DNA of 64,000 bases from G958296245 sp965262055 (GTDB lineage: Bacteria > Chloroflexota > Dehalococcoidia > Lucifugimonadales > G958296245), in the NCBI GenBank assembly GCA_965262055.1, contig CBDHEI010000002.1, forward strand, positions 620,001 to 684,000. The letters are read 5' to 3'. Below, in pieces: positions 33,373-40,346 of the stretch. The notes below the pieces were generated by a model. That model did not search any database and was not told the DNA's origin. It worked only from the letters and a program-made list of their open reading frames with translations. The position numbers and the translations under genes are program-made. Numbering within the stretch: the stretch's first letter is position 1; each line of letters opens with the position of its first letter.

Positions 33373-34230
33373 CTACAGCGCCGCGATGAACTCCAGCTCG
33401 CCCTCCAACTCCTCGGTGGTGTAGAAGTGCTCCAGGAGGAGGGTCGCGTCGAGGTCCTTGATGCCGCGGTGCAACTCTATGGGCAGCGAGCCCTTTCCCA
33501 GGACGGCGTGGGCGTCGTTCCGGCCCTTCAGGTCGTAGAGGTGATTGTCGCTCCAGTGGACGTGTCGGATCAGGTGAGGCTTGGCCAGGAAGCGCATCAC
33601 CACGTCGCCGCGCTCGGCGGGGTCGAAGGTATGGGCGTAGGTGCAGGTGTGGCTGGAGTCTAGGCAGAGGCCCACGTTGTCGCGGTCGGTGTCCTCGCAT
33701 ATCCGTATCCACTCTTCGGGCGCCGAGCCGAAGGATGTGTTGCGGTTGGACCAGTCGACATCCTCCAGCGGGGTCTCGTCCGGCACGCCCGCCCAGTAGG
33801 CGTTGTTGTTCTCGAGGACGATCTCCAGGCCGAACCCGGCCGCGTGGGCCGCGATCTGGCGGATGCCCTCGATCATCAGGTCGTAGTCGCCCTGGCGCCC
33901 TTCGGTCTGTTCCTCGTTCAGCCACACCCTGGGGCCTGGGTGCATGTTGATCTGCCTGACGTTGGGGTACTGGCGCGCCTTTTCGATGTAGTCGATGACG
34001 TGGGCGATGCACCTGTTGCGAAAGTCCTCGTCCGTGGCGCCGTAGTTGAGACGCATAGCACCGATGGTGACGGGAGCGTGGGCGCTGATGAGCACGCCGG
34101 CGTATTCCTGTATGGTCTCTATGTCGTCGCCCATCGAGGCCTCGGCCTTGAGGCCTAGGCGCTCCAGGTTGTTCAGGCCCGATTCGACGGGCGCGGACAG
34201 GGGGTGCTTCAGGGACAGCTTGCCAGCCAT
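33373..34230 (-). CDS. Sugar phosphate isomerase/epimerase-like TIM-barrel protein
   Basis: 285 residues from the ATG at 34230 with AAGGAG 7 bases upstream. The barrel metal ligands are suggested by SAHAP, NMHPGPR, IVLENNN (Glu), CLDSSHTC (Asp/His) and RHVHWSDNH. This is the AP-endonuclease/xylose-isomerase-like family. The family includes 3-dehydroshikimate dehydratases, which would fit the AroD partner (dehydroquinate to dehydroshikimate to protocatechuate), but that is inference. First gene of the operon epimerase-HAD-AroD. Confidence 0.8.
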   Translation of the reverse strand: MAGKLSLKHPLSAPVESGLNNLERLGLKAEASMGDDIETIQEYAGVLISAHAPVTIGAMRLNYGATDEDFRNRCIAHVIDYIEKARQYPNVRQINMHPGPRVWLNEEQTEGRQGDYDLMIEGIRQIAAHAAGFGLEIVLENNNAYWAGVPDETPLEDVDWSNRNTSFGSAPEEWIRICEDTDRDNVGLCLDSSHTCTYAHTFDPAERGDVVMRFLAKPHLIRHVHWSDNHLYDLKGRNDAHAVLGKGSLPIELHRGIKDLDATLLLEHFYTTEELEGELEFIAAL

Positions 34231-34321
34231 TGCGCGCTCCTTATATTCTTGGGTGCCCACAAGGGGCGCTCCCTACGGTTGTCATGAGCGCCCACGAAGG
34301 GGCGCCCCGCTGTTGCTCTAA

Positions 34322-34467
34322 CGGGCTGCGGAAGAACTCCTCCAGTCCTCCTTACACGCCCCTTCTCTCTTCTGGGAAGAGAGAAAAGACTATATCTGAG
34401 GGACACCCTCAGTCTCCCTGCAAAGGGGCTCCGCCTCTCTGCACACCCCGTTCTCCAGCAGTCTGCC
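34322..34467. repeat. Family A small repeat, full-length copy
   Basis: Left end CGGGCTGCGGAAGAAC (34322-34336), right end GTTCTCCAGCAGTCTGCC (34450-34467). The internal TGAGGGACACCCTCA and GC hairpin are present. It lies between the DapA-like and epimerase genes on the minus strand and does not touch a stop codon. Two short related words, CCCACAAGGGGCGC and CCCACGAAGGGGCGC, lie just to its left. Confidence 0.8.
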
Positions 34468-34493
34468 AAGACAGCTACAGGGTGAGGAGGCGG

Positions 34494-35399
34494 CTAGGCG
34501 CTGACCGGCACCTGGGACAGTCCGAGCGCCGCGACCTTCTCCGCAACTGCCGCCTTCTGAGCGGCCGTCAGGGCGGGGAGCGGCGGGCGGGGGTTACCGC
34601 AGTCGATGCCCAGTCTCTCGCTGACGATGGCGTGAAGGGTGGCAAAGTAGACGTGCATGCCGAATCCCAACGCCGCCTCGAAAAGCCTGTGCGCATCGAG
34701 CTGGGCCTTCTCCGCGCGCTCAAGGTCGCCAGCGTTATACGCGTCCCATATCGCGACCCACTTCTCTGGGGCCGCGCAGGGCGGGCCGTCGACGATGCCG
34801 GTGGCGCCGATGGTCAGCGCAGGCAGCATGAGGACCGAGCTGCCGGTGAAGCAGCTCAGGCCCATGTCGGCGAAGGTGCGTATGTTGGCGAACAGAAGCG
34901 ACGAGTGCTTCAGCCCGGTAAGCTGCGGTACGCGGTCGCGCAGCCGGCCCATGAGCTCTGGAGTGATCTCCACGTTTGTGGACTGTGGCAGGTTGTAGAC
35001 GAAGAGGGGCAGGTCGGCGGCCGCGCCCACAGCGCGGTAGTGCTCGACGACGGCGTCGTCTCCTGCTCTGTAGAAGAACGGCGGCACGGCGCAGATGGCG
35101 TCCACGCCAGCCCGCGCGGCGTGCTCAGCCATCGCTACGGAGCGCTCCGTGGTCGGGGCGCCGACGTGCATGATCAGCTTGGTGCGGCCACGGTTCTGGT
35201 CGACGGCTATCTCGGATATGCGCCTGTTCTCGTCGTCGTCGAGCAGGATGCCCTCGCCGGTGCCCCCTGCGACCCAGAAGCCGTGAACGCCTCCCCTGAT
35301 GTTGAACTCCAGCACTTCGCGGAATGCGGCCTCGTTCAGCCGGCCGTCCTGTGTCATCGGTGTGATTATCGCGGGGAAGACGCCGCGGAATCCGGTCAT
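34494..35399 (-). CDS. DapA/dihydrodipicolinate synthase-family aldolase, second copy
   Basis: 301 residues from ATG 35399. Schiff-base K164 (TGLKHSS), catalytic Y135 (LFVYNLPQS) and VAGGTGEG at 43-50 are present, the full active site of this family. It shares little identity with the copies at 12900 and 63109, so each probably has a different substrate. NAL/2-keto-3-deoxy-sugar-acid aldolase activity is plausible. It is upstream of the epimerase operon, separated by a family A repeat. Confidence 0.83.
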   Translation of the reverse strand: MTGFRGVFPAIITPMTQDGRLNEAAFREVLEFNIRGGVHGFWVAGGTGEGILLDDDENRRISEIAVDQNRGRTKLIMHVGAPTTERSVAMAEHAARAGVDAICAVPPFFYRAGDDAVVEHYRAVGAAADLPLFVYNLPQSTNVEITPELMGRLRDRVPQLTGLKHSSLLFANIRTFADMGLSCFTGSSVLMLPALTIGATGIVDGPPCAAPEKWVAIWDAYNAGDLERAEKAQLDAHRLFEAALGFGMHVYFATLHAIVSERLGIDCGNPRPPLPALTAAQKAAVAEKVAALGLSQVPVSA

Positions 35400-35479
35400 C
35401 GTAGGCCTCCGAAGAGATGTTTTCAGCGGCACCTATTGTAGCACCGACGGCAGGCGACCGCACGGGAGCCTGCCCGAAA

Positions 35480-35655
35480 GTAACTGTTCAGACTTGCTGA
35501 TGTCTTCTCCACTAGCATAGTCTCGATAGGGCAGATGTCTTTGATCCCCACCCGCACGCCCTTTCGAAACTGGGGGCAAAGCCCCCAGACCCTCTGCCAG
35601 AGGGGTTCTCCCCTCTAGCCTCCTCCTTCGGATCTCACGGAGTCTGAACAGTTAC
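35480..35655. mobile_element. Family B miniature inverted-repeat element
   Basis: 176 bp. GTAACTGTTCAGACT at 35480-35494 is exactly inverted at 35641-35655. Between are CTGGGGGCAAAGCCCCCAG and AGAGGGGTTCTCCCCTCT, two GC hairpins. No coding sequence. Flanks GCCCGAAA and GCTCGAAG may be a worn 8-bp target duplication. Right beside it begins the substrate-binding-protein pseudogene, so the insertion may have removed that gene's 5' part. Confidence 0.85.
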
Positions 35656-35915
35656 GCTCGAAGCCCAGAGTCTCATATCTTTATCAAAAGCTCAAGTATA
35701 GCTTCTGTAACGGGCGACAAGGAGCGTACAAAGTCGACGCAGTTGGCGGCTGAGCAGCAGATGCTGGCGGACGCCGGTCTGAAGGTCAACTTCGAGACCA
35801 TGGAGATGCCTGTTTGGGCGGCGGTCTACTACGAGAATTACAACTACGACTCCGTCCGCGTCGGCGGCTGGGGCGGTACAGTCACTAGCCTTAACCCCAC
35901 ATTTCCCATATCAAC
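35656..35915 (+). pseudogene. Family 5 substrate-binding protein, internal fragment
   Basis: Open frame reading SSSIASVTGDKERTKSTQ and AAEQQMLADAGLKVNFETME, then VWAAVYYENYNYDSVRVGGW. This is the domain typical of peptide-type ABC transporter binding proteins (AEIIQQQLxxAGIKVxxxTME). It has no N-terminus (family B element on the left) and no end (IS element on the right). The rest resumes at 37571. Confidence 0.78.
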
Positions 35916-37570
35916 CCTGCAGGGCTTGCCGTAATCAGCAACAGCGATACCCGATGTAGCCGAATAGCAGAGCACAGTGGTTATCATGAGTGCTAGACTG
36001 GTCGTGAGCGACTACTCTAGTTCTTGATAACGTACCCACTCAGGAGGCACCCAATGGGTGAAAGCACCAACCCCCGCGCCACGCTCCGTTTCGACCGACG
36101 TGTACGGTTGGAGTTTCGCGGCGCTACCATCACCTCGGACGCTGGGCTGCTGGCCTGCCGCGAGTTGGACGATGCACTGGGGCTGACGGAGACGGCGAAT
36201 GAGTGTCTGCAGGAGAGCCGTGGCGGTCGTAACGTGCAGCACCGATTGGTGGGCCTTCTCAGGCAGTCGGTGTACAGTCGTCTGGCGGGCTACGAGGATA
36301 CCAACGACGCTGAACGGTTGGCCCAGGACCCGACGATGCGGGTAGTCGTTGGACGGCGAGGTGGTCCTGAGAGACCGGCCGCCAGCACCAACACCATCAG
36401 CCGGTTCGAGACCGAGGTGCTTACCCAAGACGGCAACGTGGAAGGGTTGGGCCGAGTGAACGCTACGTGGGTGGACCGGGCGATGACGCACACAGCGCAC
36501 CGGCGGGTGATCTTGGACATGGACAGTTCGGAGAGTCCGGTACATGGAGGACAGGAGGGAGCGTCGTACAACGGTCACTTTGGGAGCACGTGCTATCACC
36601 CTTTGTTCGTGTTCAACCAGTTCGGTGACTGCGAGGGGGCGATGCTCCGTGCGGGGAACGTACATAGCGCGCACAGGTGGCGTGATGTATTGGATCCGAT
36701 CCTGTCCCGCTACGGGGCGACAGGAGTGCGGCGGTACTTTCGTGCCGATGCCGCATTCGCCAAGCCGGACATCTATGAGTACCTCGAGGAGCGGCACGTC
36801 CTTTACGCTATAAGACTCCCCGGCAACGAGGTGCTGCAACGGGAGATCGCCCCTCTGCTCAGGAGGCCTGTGGGGAGGCCGCCGAAGCGTCCAGTGATCC
36901 TATACGACGACTTCTGGTATCGTGCCGGGAGTTGGGACCGGGCACGGCGGGTGGTGGCCAAGGTGGAGTGGCATAGGGGAGAGCTATTCCCCCGGGTGGG
37001 CTTCATAGTCACGAGCATGACGGCTGGCCCCGAAGGAGTGGTGCGATTCTACAATGGTCGCGGGACAGCCGAGCAGTGGATCAAGGAGGGGAAGTACGCG
37101 CTGAACTGGACTCGGCTGTCGTGCCATCGGTTCGTGGCCAACCGGGTGCGTCTATCTCTGTTCGTCCTGGCGTACAACCTTGGGAACTTCCTTCGCCGGC
37201 TGTGTCTGCCCAAGGCGGTCAAGCACTGGTCGCTGCGGAGCGTGCAGGTCAAGCTGATCAAGATGGGAGGCCGTCTGGTGCGGCACTCCCGGTGGTTGAT
37301 CTTTCAGTTATCCGAGATGTCGGTTCCTCGACGGTTGTTCCAGGGAGTGTTGGATCGTATCGGCCGGTTATCGCCGGCGCCAAGCTGAGGGAGGGTACAA
37401 CCACGATCTTGCCAAGAGGGGGAGAGCGCTCCAGGGAGTCGCCTTGTCTTCAATGCGCTTTCACCCCACTGGCAGGGGACACGAGGACGATGAAGACGGA
37501 CAAGAAGGGTGCTCTACGACTGCAAACGCATCTCTTATCGGATAGACCGGCGATTGACTGGCCTTGCAGG
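35916..37570 (+). mobile_element. Second IS1380-family insertion sequence
   Basis: About 1655 bp. Proposed ends are CCTGCAGGGC (from 35916) and its near-complement GGCCTTGCAGG at 37560-37570; 9 of 10 bases agree, with further scattered matches inside. No clean target duplication was found, so the exact ends may be off by a few bases. It interrupts the binding-protein pseudogene. The transposase gene is open. Confidence 0.75.
36054..37388 (+). CDS. IS1380-family transposase (444 aa)
   Basis: DDE transposase of the second element. ATG 36054 has AGGAGG 7 bases upstream. ITSDAGLLACRELDDALGL at about 30-48 is the family N-terminal block. ILDMDSSESPVHGGQEG (Asp about 153) and YFRADAAFAKPDIY (Asp about 233) hold two catalytic acids; the Glu lies in YNGRGTAEQWIKEGK (about 340). 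The protein is complete for its family, so it may be active. It is diverged from the transposase at 557. Confidence 0.94.
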   Translation: MGESTNPRATLRFDRRVRLEFRGATITSDAGLLACRELDDALGLTETANECLQESRGGRNVQHRLVGLLRQSVYSRLAGYEDTNDAERLAQDPTMRVVVGRRGGPERPAASTNTISRFETEVLTQDGNVEGLGRVNATWVDRAMTHTAHRRVILDMDSSESPVHGGQEGASYNGHFGSTCYHPLFVFNQFGDCEGAMLRAGNVHSAHRWRDVLDPILSRYGATGVRRYFRADAAFAKPDIYEYLEERHVLYAIRLPGNEVLQREIAPLLRRPVGRPPKRPVILYDDFWYRAGSWDRARRVVAKVEWHRGELFPRVGFIVTSMTAGPEGVVRFYNGRGTAEQWIKEGKYALNWTRLSCHRFVANRVRLSLFVLAYNLGNFLRRLCLPKAVKHWSLRSVQVKLIKMGGRLVRHSRWLIFQLSEMSVPRRLFQGVLDRIGRLSPAPS

Positions 37571-38044
37571 ACCTGACTATGATGCTAACATCTCGTTTGG
37601 GCTGCCCCTTGAGCCTGAAGACTCCCAATATGGGAAATCCCGGTTAACTACTACTTCCACAGCGCCAACACCGATGCTATAAGGTATGCTACCCTTGAGC
37701 TCGACGCACTTCTGGACGCAGTACCGCGAGCGCTGACTAGTGAGCAGCTCGTGGATATCGGCACCAAGATCAACGACATGTTCATCGAGGACCTGCCGAT
37801 CGTCGTCATCTCCTCGCCGCTGCGCCTCTACACCTACGGCGCCCACGTCTGGGTGCCCGGGTTTGGCCGTCGCCCGCAGGCCAACCAGCTGTCGGACATC
37901 CAGTTCACTCCTGAGTTCGGCGGGCAGCGCGATAGCTGGGAGTACCTGATGCACCAGACTGACGTGGTGGAGTTTGGCACGACCCATCCTCTAAACGAGA
38001 CCGGGCCTCTGGCCAAGCAGATTCAGCTGATGATGGGCCCGTAA
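37571..38044 (+). pseudogene. Family 5 substrate-binding protein, C-terminal fragment
   Basis: Two frames fit the same protein. First DYDANISFGLPLEPEDSQYG, then after a frameshift near 37637 NYYFHSANTDAIRYATLELD, LLDAVPRALTSEQLVDIGTK and EDLPIVVISSPLRLYTYGAH, the usual end of such ABC transporter binding proteins, with stop TAA at 38042. Together with the piece at 35656 it is one gene broken by an IS element and at least one frameshift. Confidence 0.78.
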
Positions 38045-38067
38045 GGCCTACCGGCCCTTTCTTTTTG
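38034..38067 (+). terminator. Terminator of the former binding-protein gene
   Basis: GGGCC and GGCCC arms enclose the stop codon region and are followed by CTTTCTTTTT, a Rho-independent terminator of modest stem length with a good U run. Confidence 0.6.
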
Positions 38068-38188
38068 CTCTACTGGTCGGGTGCGAGGCCCCTTGGGCCA
38101 AGCGCGGCTATCAATGAGACGGCCCGTGATATAATCTGGCCAATTCGAACGCGTCCCCGGCGGCGTGTCTCTCGACAGGAGGAAGGAC

Positions 38189-39256
38189 GTGGCGACCACG
38201 AGCTCGGCGTTGGACAACAAGACCCTGCTGTGGATGTACGAGAAGATGATCACCATCAGGCGCTTCGAGGAGGAAGCACGGAGGCAGGCCGACCAGGGTA
38301 GGCTCCGCGGCATGCACTCGTCGGTGGGCCAGGAGGCCGTGCCGACCGGCATATGCGCGCACCTGAGGGGGGACGACTACGTTCTGGGCACGCACCGGAG
38401 CCACCACCACTGCATCGCCAAGGGGGTGGACCTGAAGGAGATGATGGCAGAGCTGCTGGGCAGGGCCACCGGCACCAACAAGGGCAAGGGTGGCACCATG
38501 CACATCGCGGACATTACCAAGGGGATGCTCGGGGCCAACGGCGTGGTGGGCTCCAACATCCCGGTTGCGACGGGCGCGGCGCTCAGCGCCCAGCTCCGGG
38601 GCGTGGACAGCGTGAGCGTCGTCTTCTTCGGCGACGGGGCGTCCAGCCAGGGCAGCCTTCACGAGTCCCTGAACCTGGCCGGCATATGGAAGCTGCCGGT
38701 CATCTTCGTGTGTGAGAACAACCGTTACGCCGAGTCGACGCCCTCCGAGTACGTGGTATCGGGCGGGTCGGTGGCGAACAGGGCGGACGGGTATGGCATA
38801 CCCGGCGTCATGGCCGACGGCCAGGACGCGCTTGAGATGTACGAGATAGGCGGGGAGGCGGTGGCGCGCGCCCGGGCGGGCGAGGGGCCGACGCTGATCG
38901 AGGCGATGACGTACAGGTACTTCGGCCACTTCGGCGCCGACGACCCGGCGCAGTACAGGACCTCCGAGGAGGAGGAGTACTACAGAGGCAAGGACTGTCT
39001 GGACCGGCTCTACAAGCACATCGTCGAGACGGGGGTCGCTGGAGAGGGCGACCTGAAGGAGATCGACGTCAGGGCCACCTCTGCGGTTGCCGAAGCCTCC
39101 AAGTTTGCAGAGGAGAGTCCTTGGCCAGAGCCCGCCGAGATATATGACGACGTGTACATCTCCTACCCCGAGCAAAAGTTTACGTCGGTCTCTATGGGTG
39201 AGGCGGCGGAGGCGGGAAGCGCGCCGTCCTACGAATCGGGCGGTCGCAGCGGGTAG
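38189..39256 (+). CDS. pdhA: Pyruvate/acetoin dehydrogenase E1 alpha subunit-like protein
   Basis: 355 residues. GTG 38189 is chosen since AGGAGG lies 6 bases before it; an earlier in-frame start would overlap that site. THRSHHH, GSNIPVATGAAL and FFGDGASSQGSLHESLNLA (thiamine pyrophosphate/Mg site GDG...N) are all present, plus VCENNRYAES. The subunit binds TPP and works with a beta chain and an E2 to oxidise pyruvate, acetoin or a similar 2-keto compound. No beta chain or E2 lies beside it; the next gene is rpsL. It is therefore an orphan alpha subunit here. Confidence 0.88.
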   Translation: MATTSSALDNKTLLWMYEKMITIRRFEEEARRQADQGRLRGMHSSVGQEAVPTGICAHLRGDDYVLGTHRSHHHCIAKGVDLKEMMAELLGRATGTNKGKGGTMHIADITKGMLGANGVVGSNIPVATGAALSAQLRGVDSVSVVFFGDGASSQGSLHESLNLAGIWKLPVIFVCENNRYAESTPSEYVVSGGSVANRADGYGIPGVMADGQDALEMYEIGGEAVARARAGEGPTLIEAMTYRYFGHFGADDPAQYRTSEEEEYYRGKDCLDRLYKHIVETGVAGEGDLKEIDVRATSAVAEASKFAEESPWPEPAEIYDDVYISYPEQKFTSVSMGEAAEAGSAPSYESGGRSG

Positions 39257-39314
39257 CCGTCGGCCGCTCTCAGCCGGCAGGGCGCAACCGGGGCCTTCGT
39301 GCCTCGAGTTGAAG

Positions 39315-39344
39315 TTGACAGCGTAACGTCCTCATCTGTATAAT
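39315..39344 (+). promoter_or_regulatory. Promoter of the ribosomal protein operon
   Basis: TTGACA (39315-39320) and TATAAT (39339-39344), both perfect, are 18 bases apart. It lies 71 bp before rpsL and is the only strong promoter seen for the cluster that follows. Confidence 0.85.
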
Positions 39345-39415
39345 TCGCGTTTGGCGCCCTTAGATTGGGTGGGTGGCGTAGTTTGGTCAACCGGGCGCAT
39401 GGGGAGTTCAGGAAT

Positions 39416-39829
39416 ATGCCGACTGTGAACCAGCTTGTGCGAAAAGGGCGACGGCCCAAGCAGAAGAAGGACAAGTCTCCCGCGCTGAGGTACACGTTCA
39501 ACACGTTGAAGAAGAGGGGCTGGCGCGACTCCGGGGCCCCGCAGAAGCGTGGCGTATGCGTGCAAGTGCGTACCCAGACGCCCAGGAAGCCCAACTCGGC
39601 GCTGCGGAAGGTGGCGAGGGTCAGGCTGACCAACGGCATGGAAGTCAGCGCGTACATACCGGGTGAGGGCCACAACCTGCAGGAGCACTCGGTCGTGCTC
39701 ATCAGGGGCGGAAGGGTGAAAGACCTTCCCGGGGTCCGGTACCACATCGTGAGGGGCCCGCTGGACATGGGCGGTGTGGAGGAGAGGCGGCGCGGGCGCA
39801 GCAAGTACGGAACCAAGAGGCCGAGTTAG
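39416..39829 (+). CDS. rpsL: 30S ribosomal protein S12, with an insert
   Basis: 137 residues, longer than the usual 123-125. It starts MPTVNQLVRKG and ends RSKYGTKRPS. Between KSPAL and PQKRGVC is an insert of about 15-17 residues (about 25-41, RYTFNTLKKRGWRDSGA) absent from E. coli S12. KPNSALRKVARVRL and PGEGHNLQEHSVVLIRGGRV are intact. S12 acts at the decoding centre; the KPNSAL loop is the streptomycin site. An insert of this type may be a trait of Chloroflexota. First gene of the operon. Confidence 0.95.
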   Translation: MPTVNQLVRKGRRPKQKKDKSPALRYTFNTLKKRGWRDSGAPQKRGVCVQVRTQTPRKPNSALRKVARVRLTNGMEVSAYIPGEGHNLQEHSVVLIRGGRVKDLPGVRYHIVRGPLDMGGVEERRRGRSKYGTKRPS

Positions 39830-39834
39830 CATCC

Positions 39835-40304
39835 ATGCCACGCAGGAATAGGCCGAAGAAGCACTCGATTACGCCGGACCCGAGGTTCGGCAGCGTTGAG
39901 CTTGCGAGGTTCATAAACCGCGTCATGCTCGGTGGGAAGCGGACGACAGCGCAGCGCATCGTGTACGCTGCCCTGGACGATATCGAGCGCCAAGCGAGGC
40001 GGCCCGGACTAGAGGTGTTCAGGCACGCCATTGCGAACGCCACGCCGCAGCTGGAGGTGAGGTCGCGGCGCGTAGGCGGCGCCACGTACCAGGTGCCCCG
40101 TGAGATCAGACCGGAGCGTCAGATCGCTCTGTCGATGCGGTGGCTCGTGCTGGCAGCGCGGGCGAGGTCAGGTCGGCCCATGAGAGAGAGATTGGCACAG
40201 GAGCTCTTGGAGGCGTCACGCGCCCAGGGTCCGCTGTCAAGAGAAAGGAGGACCTTCACCGTATGGCCGAGGCGAACCGCGCGTTCGCCCACTACAGGTG
40301 GTGA
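39835..40304 (+). CDS. rpsG: 30S ribosomal protein S7, carrying a one-base frameshift
   Basis: The 5' frame reads MPRRNRPKKHSITPDPRFGS, then RFINRVMLGGKRTTAQRIVY through LLEASRAQG. From about 40230 the true S7 end (AVKRKEDLHRMAEANRAFAH, then YRW and stop TGA 40302) is in another frame. Adding one base gives exactly 156 residues, the usual S7 length. S7 nucleates assembly of the 30S head and is essential, so this is most likely a sequence error; a programmed shift cannot be excluded. It lies 5 bp after rpsL. Confidence 0.92.
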
Positions 40305-40346
40305 CGGCTTTGAGCTCCCCGCTCTTTATACGGCGATTCTCCTATT

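Noticed and set aside
35743..35934. Separate 62-codon gene
   Set aside because: It is an internal piece of a larger binding protein that continues after the IS element; its stop lies in IS sequence.
35916..37570. Target duplication for the second IS
   Set aside because: No 4-bp match was found next to the proposed ends; the ends are imperfect, so exact borders stay open.
40222..40240. Programmed frameshift in rpsG
   Set aside because: No clear slippery heptamer or downstream structure is visible, and S7 is not known to use frameshifting; a sequence error is simpler.
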